In this document: piece after piece, positions 32,391 through 40,629 of the stretch
Position numbering within the stretch: position 1 is the stretch's first letter
Layout of the letters: each line of letters opens with the position of its first letter
Origin: Selenomonas ruminantium subsp. lactilytica TAM6421
Lineage (GTDB): Bacteria > Bacillota > Negativicutes > Selenomonadales > Selenomonadaceae
NCBI RefSeq assembly: GCF_000284095.1
Contig: NC_017068.1
Span: 558,001 to 622,000, forward strand
Reading direction: 5' to 3'
DNA length: 64,000 nt
The notes under the pieces: model-generated
Seen by the model: only the letters and a program-made list of their open reading frames with translations
Told to the model about the DNA's origin: nothing
Databases searched by the model: none
Program-made: the position numbers and the translations under genes

Positions 32391-34094
32391 ATGAGAAAAA
32401 ATAATCGTATTCCCTTAAGCCCGTGTTTACGCCGGTTCCGGTTCTATTTTGACTTGTTGGGCAGGACTACCAAGGATTACCTGTTCTTTACGGATCTGCA
32501 GGAAAATCTGGTTATGGTGTCGCCAAATCTGGTCAATGATTTTGACCTGCCCGGCGAGATTATGCATGATTTTGATACGTATTGGCTGCCCTTGGTGCAT
32601 CCCGAGGAACGGGGGCCTTATCAGGCATCCATCAGCAAGGCGCTGAATTCGCAGGGCCCCTGCGAGCACAATATGGAATATCGTGTCAAAAGCCGTAAAG
32701 GCGAGTTTGTCTGGATTTCCTGCCGGGGCAGGGTAGGTCTTGATCGGGATGGCAAGCCCTCGATGTTTGTAGGCACTATGTCACGGATGGCACAGCGCAA
32801 TCAGGCCGATGAGGTGACGGGACTGCTCAATAAGTATCAGTTCGAACATGCTGTGAAGTTGGCTTTGGCCCAGTACCGTGCCACTGGTGAAGGTGGGGCA
32901 ATCATGGTATTGGGGCTGGACAATTTCAAGATTGTCAACGAAACCTATAACCGCATGACCGGGGATATTGTTCTCAAGCGCGTGGCAGATCTGCTCGCCA
33001 ACGTGATTCCGCAGCCATTGACGCTGTTCAAGCTGGATGGGGACGAGTATGCCTTCATTTATCCCGGAGGGACGGCTGAAGACGTAGCAGAGATCTTTGC
33101 CAGTGTGCAGAGTGCATTGTCGCGTCCGCAGGACATTGATGGTCATCAATACTTCTGTACGGCATCCTGCGGTACGGTGTTCTATCCGGAGTCCGGCAAG
33201 GACTATCTCGTGCTGCACAAGCATGCTGAGGCGGCCATGGATATTGCCAAGAGGGAAGGCAAGAACCGCAATGTGCTGTTCAGCAAGGAACAGTACAACC
33301 GCTGGGTGCGCTCCATTTCCATGCGGGACAGCATCTGGGAAAGCGTGGAGAATGGCTGTGTGGGGTTCAGCCTGTTCTTCCAACCCCAGGTCAGTGCGGT
33401 GGAGCAGAAGCTGATTGGTGCCGAAGCACTGCTGCGCTGGAAGAATCCCAAGGGGCGTATGGTGGCACCGATGGAGTTCATCCCCATCCTGGAAGAAACT
33501 AAGCTGATCATTCCCGTGGGAAAATGGATCGTGGAGGAAGCTGTCAAAACTTGCAAGAAATGGCGGCGTTATGTGCCGGATTTCCGTGTCAGCATCAATA
33601 TGAGCTATGAGCAGATCAAGGATCTGTCCTTCAAGAACTTTGTCGAAGAGTGTCTGGAACGTTATGATATGCCGACGGATTCCATCGTGCTGGAGCTTAC
33701 GGAGAGCAAGATCGTAGCGGACTGGAGCTTCATCAACAAGCAGTTTGATGCCTTCCGCAGCCAGGGCATCGCCATTGCCATGGACGACTTCGGCACGGGC
33801 TATTCTTCCCTGGCCTCCCTCAAGAATCTCTCCTGCGATATCGTGAAGATTGACCGGGAGTTTGTGAAGAAGATCCTGGAAAACGATTTTGACCGCCGTC
33901 TGGTGCAGTATGTGGTAGATCTTTGCCATAGCATCGGCATCTACTGTTGCATCGAAGGCGTGGAGGAAGAGGCCGAGTATGAACTCCTGACCAAGGAGTG
34001 CAAGGCCGATGCCATTCAGGGCTATCTGTTCGGCCATCCCGAGAGTGTGGCCGATTTTGAAGAAAAATTTTTACGTTTGGAGAAAGAAGAATAA
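32391..34094 (+). CDS. PAS-GGDEF-EAL protein, probable c-di-GMP phosphodiesterase
   Basis: A 567-residue cytoplasmic signalling protein with no membrane segments. A PAS domain spans about 10-125 (with [12 protein letters not shown]-like strand). The GGDEF domain (about 135-300) carries the degenerate motif DGDEY in place of GGDEF. The EAL domain (about 315-560) is complete: [48 protein letters not shown] and QGYLFG. The likely activity is hydrolysis of cyclic di-GMP, with the GGDEF part as a GTP sensor. In a flagellated cell this would favour motility. The ATG at 32391 has AGGA 8 nt upstream; 32382 is an alternative. Confidence 0.9.
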   Translation: MRKNNRIPLSPCLRRFRFYFDLLGRTTKDYLFFTDLQENLVMVSPNLVNDFDLPGEIMHDFDTYWLPLVHPEERGPYQASISKALNSQGPCEHNMEYRVKSRKGEFVWISCRGRVGLDRDGKPSMFVGTMSRMAQRNQADEVTGLLNKYQFEHAVKLALAQYRATGEGGAIMVLGLDNFKIVNETYNRMTGDIVLKRVADLLANVIPQPLTLFKLDGDEYAFIYPGGTAEDVAEIFASVQSALSRPQDIDGHQYFCTASCGTVFYPESGKDYLVLHKHAEAAMDIAKREGKNRNVLFSKEQYNRWVRSISMRDSIWESVENGCVGFSLFFQPQVSAVEQKLIGAEALLRWKNPKGRMVAPMEFIPILEETKLIIPVGKWIVEEAVKTCKKWRRYVPDFRVSINMSYEQIKDLSFKNFVEECLERYDMPTDSIVLELTESKIVADWSFINKQFDAFRSQGIAIAMDDFGTGYSSLASLKNLSCDIVKIDREFVKKILENDFDRRLVQYVVDLCHSIGIYCCIEGVEEEAEYELLTKECKADAIQGYLFGHPESVADFEEKFLRLEKEE

Positions 34095-34588
34095 TGTCAA
34101 GAGATAAAGAACAGGAAGATATCACCTTATTGGGCAAGAAGAAGGTCAAATACCATTATGACTATTGCCCGGAGATTTTGGAAACCTTCCAGAACAAACA
34201 CCCGGAAAATGACTATTGGGTGAAGTTCAACTGTCCGGAATTTACGGCCCTGTGTCCCATCACCGGCCAGCCGGATTATGCCACCATCTACATCAGCTAT
34301 GTGCCCAATGAGAAGATGGTGGAAAGTAAATCCCTGAAGCTCTACCTGGTGAGCTTCCGCAACCACGGTGATTTCCATGAGGATGTGGTCAATGTCATCA
34401 TGAAGGACCTGATAAAGCTCATGGAGCCGAAATACATCGAGGTCTGGGGGAAATTCCTGCCCCGGGGCGGCATTTCCATCGATCCCTATGCCAACTATGG
34501 CCAGCCGGGGACGAAGTTCGAGGAACTGGCCTGGCGCCGGTTTGCAGAACATGATATGGTGGCCATGGACAAGGTGGATAACCGCTGA
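34094..34588 (+). CDS. queF: NADPH-dependent 7-cyano-7-deazaguanine reductase
   Basis: A 164-residue short-form QueF that reduces preQ0 to preQ1 in queuosine synthesis. The catalytic Cys is in [14 protein letters not shown] (about 51-64), and the family motif [15 protein letters not shown] (about 78-92) and a DPYANYGQ region are present. It overlaps the preceding stop by one base (TAATG). No other queuosine genes are nearby. Confidence 0.93.
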   Translation: MSRDKEQEDITLLGKKKVKYHYDYCPEILETFQNKHPENDYWVKFNCPEFTALCPITGQPDYATIYISYVPNEKMVESKSLKLYLVSFRNHGDFHEDVVNVIMKDLIKLMEPKYIEVWGKFLPRGGISIDPYANYGQPGTKFEELAWRRFAEHDMVAMDKVDNR

Positions 34589-34614
34589 TTTAGTAGATTC
34601 TGGGAGGAGATTCC

Positions 34615-34896
34615 TTGCTTAGACGTCAAAAACGCATTGCCCTGATCAACGATATAACCGGCTTTGGCCGCTGCTCAGTAGCGGTGGAACTGCCCTTGAT
34701 TTCGGCCATGAAGATCCAGGCCTGTCCGCTGCCTACAGCGATCCTGTCGGTGCATACAGGCTTTGAACATCATTATCTGGACGATTATACGGCAAGGATG
34801 AAGCCCTATATGGACAGCTGGGAGAAAAACCAGCTGTCTTTTGATGGCATCTGCACGGGCTTTATGGGCTCGGTGCAGCAGATTGCCATTGTGGAG
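34615..34896 (+). pseudogene. pdxK: Pyridoxamine/pyridoxal kinase, N-terminal part (split by IS607 element)
   Basis: The first 94 codons of a PfkB-fold pyridoxamine kinase. It begins KRIALINDITGFGRCSVAVE, with the PTAILSVHTGFEHH stretch and GFMGSVQQIAIVE. The frame then enters the mobile element and stops at 34909-34911 (ASDR tail). Joining 34896 to 37083 restores an unbroken 274-codon gene of normal length. The gene is therefore split and presumably inactive unless the element excises. Starts TTG with GGAGGAG-like ribosome site. Confidence 0.88.
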
Positions 34897-34982
34897 GCTT
34901 CTGACAGATAAAATAAAGATATAAATAGTTATAAAATATTCTTGATTATATTACAACTTATTGATAGTATAGTATTGAGGTG

Positions 34983-35645
34983 ATGAACTTGGAATACTAT
35001 ACTATCAACAAGTTTGCTAAAATCATCGGAGTCACTCCGCAAACCCTGAGAAATTGGGACAGGAGCGGAAAACTCCATCCTCATCACACTTCGTCAAATG
35101 GCTACAGATATTACTCAGAAGACCAATTAAATGCTGTGACGGGCATTCAAACGGCTTCTAAAAAAGTTATCGGCTATTGCAGAGTATCAAGTCCCAAGCA
35201 AAAAGATGACCTTGAGCGACAGGTAGAAAATCTGAGAACATATCTATACGCACAGGGGCAGCCCTTTGAAATAATCATTGACGTTGGTTCTGGAATCAAT
35301 TACAAGAAGAAGGGTTTACAAGACCTTATTCGCAGAATTGAATCTAATCAGGCCGAGAAGGTAGTTATCCTTTATAAGGACAGGCTTTTACGCTTTGGTT
35401 TTGAGCTTATCGAAACGATTGCCGCTATACATGGCTGCAAGATAGAAATAGTCGATACTACTCAAAAGAGCGAGCAACAAGAACTTGTCGAGGACTTGGT
35501 GCAAATAATTACAGTGTTTAGCTGTAAGCTCCAAGGAAAACGGGCACACAAGGCGAAGAAGATGATTCAGGAATTAGTGAGTGGTGATTCAGATGATAAA
35601 GTCGGTCAGGATACGGCTGTTGCCGAACAACAAACAGAAAACTAA
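34983..35645 (+). CDS. tnpA: IS607-family serine transposase TnpA
   Basis: About 220 residues. An N-terminal MerR-like helix-turn-helix (INKFAKIIGVTPQTLRNWDR, about 8-28) is followed by a serine recombinase domain starting VIGYCRVSSPKQKDDLERQV with the catalytic serine, and ILYKDRLLRFGFEL. This order is the IS607 hallmark. Possible starts are GTG 34980, ATG 34983 and TTG 34989; GAGG at 34977 best fits the last. It overlaps tnpB. Intact by eye. Confidence 0.9.
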   Translation: MNLEYYTINKFAKIIGVTPQTLRNWDRSGKLHPHHTSSNGYRYYSEDQLNAVTGIQTASKKVIGYCRVSSPKQKDDLERQVENLRTYLYAQGQPFEIIIDVGSGINYKKKGLQDLIRRIESNQAEKVVILYKDRLLRFGFELIETIAAIHGCKIEIVDTTQKSEQQELVEDLVQIITVFSCKLQGKRAHKAKKMIQELVSGDSDDKVGQDTAVAEQQTEN

Positions 35646-36894
35646 ACTGTTTCAGTTTGCGGGAGCTTCGAGGTTTGCCTATAATTGGGCTTTAGATAAG
35701 CAAATGGAGAATTTCAGGGAGGGCAGAAAACTTCAAAGTGATTATGACCTTCGCAAAGAATTCACTGTTCTGCGTAATTCTGGAGAATACTTGTGGCTTC
35801 TAGGTATATCCAACAATGTCACTAAGCAGGCTATCAAGGATTTGTGTATAGCATATAAGAACTTCTTTCGTAAACAGAAACAGCCTGGATATGTCAAGTA
35901 TAGCCCTAAAAAATTGGATCATCTTGTTCGTATTGGCAGGAAACCAACAGTCTACGATATGAACGGGCACCCTAAGTTTCGCAGCAAAAAGAATGGTGAC
36001 TTTCGTTTCTATCAGGACAATGTAAAGATACAGTTCACCAATACGCATGTCAAACTGGAGAGTATTGCGGGCAGCAAGAAAAAGAACCGTCAACGGCTCA
36101 ACTGGATAAGGCTTGCCGAAAAGGGCAGAATTCCTGTTGGTATGAAATACACCCAACCGCGAATAACTTTTGACGGTGAAAACTGGTGGCTGGGAATTGG
36201 CTTTGTAGTCAAGTATAAGCTAAAGCCAATGCGAGGACTGAAATTTGTCCGCAAACACTCAAAACGCTCCTACACTGAGGGTGTAGGCATTGATTTAGGT
36301 ATAAAGGATTTAGCGATAATCTCGGACTCTACAGTAGTCAAAAATATCAATAAGTCCCATACAATAAGGAAACTCAAAAAGAAACGACACAGGTTGCAAC
36401 GTCAGGTATCGCGAAAATACCAAATGAACAAGAAAGGAGAGCGTTACTGCAAAACAAGCAACCTTATAAAAAGCGAAAAACGACTTTTACGAATCAACCA
36501 CAGGCTGGCTGACATCAGAGCCAATCATGTACATCAGGCGACGAGAATAATTATAAACCGAAAGCCAAGGTTTATATGCCTTGAAGACCTGAATGTGCAG
36601 GGCATGATGAAGAATAAGCACCTGTCTGAAAAAGTTCAGGAACAGAATTTTTATGAATTCCGCAGGCAGATTGAATACAAGGCACATTGGGCAAGAATTC
36701 CCGTGGTTATTGCTGACCGCTGGTTTCCAAGCTCCAAGACTTGCGTCGAATGCGGATATATAAATAAAGACCTGAAGCTGTCAGACAGGACATATGTCTG
36801 TCCTGTCTGTGGCAATGTGATAGACCGTGACTTTCAAGCATCTTTGAATCTCAAACACTATGGAGAAACGGAGCTATCCAAATCTGCAAGCTGA
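35593..36894 (+). CDS. tnpB: TnpB, RNA-guided nuclease of the IS607 element
   Basis: About 433 residues. The RuvC-like active site is complete: GIDLGIKDLA (Asp near 232), FICLEDLNVQGM (Glu near 330) and DRDFQASLN (Asp near 410). A zinc ribbon CVECG...CPVCG lies near 381-402. Such proteins cut target DNA next to a TAM guided by an RNA from the element's right end, which helps retain the element. It overlaps the end of tnpA by about 50 bp. The ATG at 35593 gives the usual N-terminus MIKSVRIRLLPNN. Confidence 0.92.
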   Translation: MIKSVRIRLLPNNKQKTKLFQFAGASRFAYNWALDKQMENFREGRKLQSDYDLRKEFTVLRNSGEYLWLLGISNNVTKQAIKDLCIAYKNFFRKQKQPGYVKYSPKKLDHLVRIGRKPTVYDMNGHPKFRSKKNGDFRFYQDNVKIQFTNTHVKLESIAGSKKKNRQRLNWIRLAEKGRIPVGMKYTQPRITFDGENWWLGIGFVVKYKLKPMRGLKFVRKHSKRSYTEGVGIDLGIKDLAIISDSTVVKNINKSHTIRKLKKKRHRLQRQVSRKYQMNKKGERYCKTSNLIKSEKRLLRINHRLADIRANHVHQATRIIINRKPRFICLEDLNVQGMMKNKHLSEKVQEQNFYEFRRQIEYKAHWARIPVVIADRWFPSSKTCVECGYINKDLKLSDRTYVCPVCGNVIDRDFQASLNLKHYGETELSKSAS

Positions 36895-37098
36895 TACCGA
36901 CAAGTCAATGCAGATATGTACCGATTCGTTAGTCGGGAATTTAAGCCTTTGGAGCGTTATATCAAACGTGAGTAGTCTGTTCTTCGGGACGGCAAAAGCG
37001 GACGCAGTGAATGAGGAATGGAACGTAAAAGTTAACTTTCTACGGAAGGTTTATGGCTTTTTATAAGTTTTCAGTAACGGAGTTTATCCGCCGTTTCA
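36830..37098 (+). ncRNA. Candidate omega RNA (reRNA) of TnpB, with guide reading into pdxK
   Basis: By analogy with IS200/605 and IS607 elements, the RNA scaffold covers the end of tnpB and the 188 noncoding bases up to the right boundary, and the guide is the first bases of flanking DNA, here the pdxK sequence from about 37083. Hairpin-forming sequence is present at 36925-36990. The limits are estimates. Confidence 0.4.
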
Positions 37099-37625
37099 AG
37101 CAGCATTATACCCGGGTGATGGTGGACCCAGTCATGGGGGATAATGGCAGGCTCTATAGTTCCTATACCATGGAGATGTGTGCAGAGATGCGCCGCCTGC
37201 TGGCCTATGCGGATCTGGTGACGCCAAACCTTACGGAGGCCTGTCTGTTGTTGGATATTCCCTATCCGAAAGAGGGAAAGGTCAATAATGAGGAACTGGA
37301 GTATATGGCCAGTGAACTGGCCGCTCAGGGGCCCTCACAGGTCATCATCACAGGTCTGCATGGTGAGGATACCCTGCGGAACTTTATCTATGAAGCAGGC
37401 CGGGGCAAGGTGCTGACGGTGGAGAAGGTCGGCGGTGACCGTTCCGGTACCGGGGATGCCTTTGCCGCCATCGTGGCCGGCAGCCTGATCAACGGTGAGT
37501 CCTTGGAAACGGCAGCGGTGAAGGCGGCGGAATTCATCAGGAAATGTCTGGGCTATGCCGTGAAACTGGATCTGCCCTGGAATTATGGTCTACCATTTGA
37601 AGAATATCTTAGGGAGCTGAAGTGA
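37083..37625 (+). pseudogene. pdxK: Pyridoxamine/pyridoxal kinase, C-terminal part
   Basis: The remaining 180 codons of the kinase interrupted at 34896. It carries VMVDPVMGDNGRLY, LVTPNLTEACLLL, and the anion-hole/catalytic motif GGDRSGTGDAFAAIV near the end. In-frame sequence upstream of 37083 belongs to the element. Translation could begin at an ATG at 37053 inside the element, but a fragment without the N-terminus should not be functional. Confidence 0.88.
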
Positions 37626-37626
37626 A

Positions 37627-38286
37627 TTGTTAGTCTATGCAACCCATAAGGGCGGCAGGTATCTGCCCTGGGAGGAAAGCCTCAGGGAGCAGCCTGAGGG
37701 CAAGCGCAACCTCTATGTGAACATCACCAACGAATGCAATTGCGCCTGCACGTTCTGTTTGCGTAATATGAAGAAGATGGCAGAGGAATCCAGCCTGTGG
37801 CTGAAAAAACGCCCCACTGTTGCGGAACTGAAAGCTGCATTGGACGGTGTGCCCTGGGATTATGTCCGGGAAGTTGTCTTCTGCGGCTTTGGTGAACCCA
37901 CTATGCAGCTGGAAACCCTGGTGGAGCTGCTGCATTATGTCAAGGAAAAGCATCCGGAACTGCCTACGCGCCTCAATACCAATGGGTTGGGGGAACTGGA
38001 ATACGGCCGGGAGATCGCGGCAGACTTCCAGGGCGTTCTCGATACCATCTCCATCAGCCTCAATGCTTCCAATGCAGAACGTTACTACGAACTGACGCGG
38101 GCTAAATATGGCCTGAAATCCTATGAGGCAATGCTGGACTTTGCCGAGCATAGCAAGAAGTATGTGCCCCATGTGGTACTGACCATTGTGGACAAGGTGG
38201 AAGGTCCGGAGGAAATAAAGAAATGTCAGGCTATCTGCGATCAGCGGGGACTGACATTGCGGGTACGTCCTTACGAAGATAGCTGA
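37627..38286 (+). CDS. TatD-linked radical SAM protein
   Basis: A 219-residue radical SAM protein. The cluster motif ECNCACTFCLRN gives CxxxCxxC at about 34-42, followed by EVVFCGFGEPTMQ (about 82-94) and ISISLNASNAERYYELTR. The length and motifs fit the small family often found near or fused to TatD nucleases. The reaction is unknown. TTG start, 1 bp after the kinase stop, so it was cotranscribed with pdxK; the insertion upstream may reduce its expression. Confidence 0.82.
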   Translation: MLVYATHKGGRYLPWEESLREQPEGKRNLYVNITNECNCACTFCLRNMKKMAEESSLWLKKRPTVAELKAALDGVPWDYVREVVFCGFGEPTMQLETLVELLHYVKEKHPELPTRLNTNGLGELEYGREIAADFQGVLDTISISLNASNAERYYELTRAKYGLKSYEAMLDFAEHSKKYVPHVVLTIVDKVEGPEEIKKCQAICDQRGLTLRVRPYEDS

Positions 38287-38308
38287 AATTAAAAATATCC
38301 ATAAAGCA

Positions 38309-38340
38309 AGCCGGCACGCATCGCGTACCGGCTTTATTTA
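38309..38340 (+). terminator. Terminator after the radical SAM gene
   Basis: AGCCGG-c-ACGC-atc-GCGT-a-CCGGCT followed by TTATTTA. Confidence 0.8.
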
Positions 38341-38497
38341 TGGATATTCATAGATATTAACGTATCCTTCTCATATTCATTTGTCGGCAGGTATTTCCTC
38401 TCGAGCAGAAATCCTGCGCAGTGTTCCATAATATATGGATGTTCAGCTGAAACACGTTTGAATACACAGATTCACTTACTTTGCGCGCGCGTCCATC

Positions 38498-38867
38498 TCA
38501 TTCGATAACAATAGGGTCACTACAGTTTCGATGCTCATGATGTACGTAAAGACTTACCCGGGATAGCAGTTTGTAATCTTTTTTCCCTAAACGTTGTGCG
38601 CCTGACTTCCAATTGCTTTTGAGTACGTCTGGCGGTCTATAACCATCATCACGTCTCTTTTTCGCTCATTGGATATTCTTGTACTTCACCACTGCACTTG
38701 CTAGCTAGGTACGAAAAGAACTCCTGCTAAGTGATTTCTTCAATAAACACTCACATCCTTTCGTAGAACAAGTATGTAAGGTCTTGAAGAGAGCCTGTTT
38801 CGGCTAGACGCTCACCTGCTAAAATTTCAAACGACAGAATTACTTTTCTAGTGGTTTGAGTATCCAT
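38498..38867 (-). pseudogene. Decayed minus-strand gene of unknown function
   Basis: A strong promoter and the ribosome site GAGGAG precede an ATG at 38867. The frame codes MDTQTTRKVILSFEILAGER and continues to ERM, then meets TGA (38751) and TAG (about 38727) in the same frame; coding-like sequence continues (QEFFSYLASK, EVQEYPMSEK) and after a one-base shift runs on as RDDGYRPPDVLKSNWKSG up to a stop at 38498. The pattern is that of a recently broken gene. The family is not recognised. The remainder of the gap 38341-38497 shows no gene; 38914-39024 carries the yqeB promoter region. Confidence 0.5.
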
Positions 38868-38884
38868 CTCCTCTTTACAAGTAC

Positions 38885-38913
38885 ATAATAACATATCTGT
38901 CAGATAATTGCAA
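38885..38913 (-). promoter_or_regulatory. Promoter of the decayed minus-strand gene
   Basis: On the minus strand TTGCAA, exactly 17 nt, and TATTAT, 18 nt before the ATG at 38867. The spacer holds TATCTGACAGATA, an imperfect palindrome. Confidence 0.65.
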
Positions 38914-38956
38914 TGCTTTTGACTAATAAAATTTAAGATTTGAGAGAAATTATCGT

Positions 38957-38985
38957 AATGCAAAGTCTGGATTATATAGTATAAT
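38957..38985 (+). promoter_or_regulatory. Weak promoter of yqeB
   Basis: A perfect TATAAT at 38980-38985 about 40 nt before the start; the -35 (AATGCA at 17 nt) is poor. Confidence 0.4.
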
Positions 38986-39024
38986 GGATAACGATGACAT
39001 TTGTAATGGATAGGAGCAGAAGCG

Positions 39025-39867
39025 ATGAAACATTTGGTTATTGTGCGGGGCGGCGGCGAATTGGCCAGCGGTACCATTCATGCATTATTCCGGGCAGGAT
39101 TCAGGGTTCTGGTATTGGAGAAAAAGGAACCATCGGCTACCCGGCGCCGGGTGGCCTATTCGGAGGCCATGTACCGCGGTCAGGCCAAAGTGGAACGCAT
39201 AACCTGTTATAGGGCAGAGAATCTGCATGAGGCCAAGGCGCGGCTGAAAAAGGGCGAGCTGGTCATGCTGGAAGATCCGGAAGCCCGCTGCGTGAAGGAA
39301 TTGAAGCCCCAGGTGCTGGTGGATGCCATCCTTTCCCATAGCACTAATGGCACGACCAAGGATATGGCAGAGCATACCATTGCCTTGGGGCCTGGATTCT
39401 GTGCTGGCCGGGATGTGGACGTAGTGGTGGAAACCATGCGCGGCCATAATCTGGGCCGCCTGATTTATGAGGGGTATTCTGCCCGCAGTCAGGACATTGA
39501 GAGCAGCACGGTGGGGGTCAGTGCAAATTTGGAACATCTGATCTTTGCACCGGAAGAGGGGACTGTGGATGTTTTGAGCACCATTTCCCTGATGGTGAAA
39601 AAAGGCGAGCCCTTGGCCCAGATCCATACGCCTGATGGACGTACTATTGAGATGAAGGCAACCATTGATGGTGTGCTGCGCGGTGCCCTTCATCGTGGCA
39701 GCAAGGTGAAGAAGGATCAGAAGATTGCGGACATCCATCCCACCATGGGGCAGGAGGAATGTTTCACAATTTCCGATAAGGCTCGTTGCGTGGCCGGTTC
39801 TGTGCTGGAGGCTGTGATGGTTTGGGAGCACAAGCGCCCCAAACGGAGGTTCTTTGGCCGTGGCTGA
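39025..39867 (+). CDS. yqeB: YqeB-like protein, selenium-dependent molybdenum hydroxylase maturation
   Basis: A 280-residue protein of the EF2563/YqeB family linked to selenium-dependent molybdenum hydroxylases. It begins with a Rossmann-like start VIVRGGGELASGTIHALFRAG and contains the conserved IALGPGFCAGRDVDVVVETMRGHNLGR (about 118-144). It supports the presence of a molybdenum hydroxylase in this organism, like the mog-type genes at the left end. The hydroxylase is not in the window. Overlaps comFC by 14 bp. Confidence 0.82.
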   Translation: MKHLVIVRGGGELASGTIHALFRAGFRVLVLEKKEPSATRRRVAYSEAMYRGQAKVERITCYRAENLHEAKARLKKGELVMLEDPEARCVKELKPQVLVDAILSHSTNGTTKDMAEHTIALGPGFCAGRDVDVVVETMRGHNLGRLIYEGYSARSQDIESSTVGVSANLEHLIFAPEEGTVDVLSTISLMVKKGEPLAQIHTPDGRTIEMKATIDGVLRGALHRGSKVKKDQKIADIHPTMGQEECFTISDKARCVAGSVLEAVMVWEHKRPKRRFFGRG

Positions 39868-40528
39868 TCTTATCGCTGCTCTGCTGGATTTCTTGTTCCC
39901 GCCGCATTGTCCATTGTGCCATGCTTATGTGGAGACCCGGGGCGGCTGGTGCCCTGCGTGTCTGCAACAGGCGTTGCAGCCTCATCGATTGCCCCTTTCC
40001 GTGCCTATGCAGGCGGTTATAGCCGATGCATGGGCACTTGGTGTTTATCGGGGGAGTTTGCGGGATCTGATCCGCCATCTGAAATACCAAAAGCAGCGCA
40101 GCAATCTTTCCTATATCGAAACCTTGCTGCAGTCCGCGGAGAGGGTGTCACAGCTGACCGGAATGCTGGCGGCCATCGATATGGCCGTGCCAGTGCCGCT
40201 CTATCCTGCTAAAGAGAAACAGCGGGGCTTCAATCAGACGGAACTGATTTTTACAAAATTTCTGGCTCATAAGCATGTTCCGCTGGTCAGAGCCTTGCAG
40301 CGAACCCGGCCAACCAAGCCGATGTATGAGCTGAATGAACGGGAACGGGCGATTAATCTGCGGGATGCCTTTGCCGTGGCTGACAATGCGCAGCTGACAG
40401 GGAAAAGGATTCTGCTGCTGGATGATATCTTCACCAGCGGTGCTACAACAGGAGAATGTGCCCGTGTGCTGAAGAAAGCCGGGGCAAAGGATGTTTATGT
40501 GCTGGTATTGGCCAGTGATCATCGTTGA
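39854..40528 (+). CDS. comFC: ComFC-like phosphoribosyltransferase-domain protein
   Basis: A 224-residue ComF-family protein. The N-terminal zinc-binding motif CPLCH...CPAC lies at about 19-38. The PRT signature ILLLDDIFTSGATTGECARVL is at about 185-205, preceded by REKQRGFNQTELI-type sequence. In competent Firmicutes ComFC aids DNA uptake; dprA follows 101 bp later, which supports a competence role. Starts TTG (39854) or GTG (39860). Confidence 0.9.
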   Translation: MAVADLIAALLDFLFPPHCPLCHAYVETRGGWCPACLQQALQPHRLPLSVPMQAVIADAWALGVYRGSLRDLIRHLKYQKQRSNLSYIETLLQSAERVSQLTGMLAAIDMAVPVPLYPAKEKQRGFNQTELIFTKFLAHKHVPLVRALQRTRPTKPMYELNERERAINLRDAFAVADNAQLTGKRILLLDDIFTSGATTGECARVLKKAGAKDVYVLVLASDHR

Positions 40529-40564
40529 TTTAGCTTATTTTTTTGCCGTATAACCATAAATATT

Positions 40565-40593
40565 TTGACAATATGGTCATTTTATGTTAAATA
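40565..40593 (+). promoter_or_regulatory. Candidate dprA promoter
   Basis: A perfect TTGACA, a 17-nt spacer and TAAATA, 36 nt before dprA. Confidence 0.5.
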
Positions 40594-40629
40594 TGGTAAT
40601 ATTGATATCAGACTGCAGGTGGCGATTCG

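Larger units (their letters stand above)
34893..37082 (+). mobile_element. IS607-family insertion sequence in pdxK
   Basis: A 2.19-kb element with a serine transposase (tnpA) and TnpB on the same strand. GGAG occurs at both boundaries (34893-34896 and 37079-37082). Removing one copy with the DNA between restores the pdxK frame exactly. IS607 elements insert at GG-type cores through a serine recombinase and make no classical duplication or terminal inverted repeats, which fits. The true crossover is somewhere inside the shared GGAG. Confidence 0.88.

Noticed and set aside
36860-37066. A 68-codon frame at the end of the IS607 element
   Set aside because: It overlaps the tnpB end in another frame and covers the likely guide RNA region.
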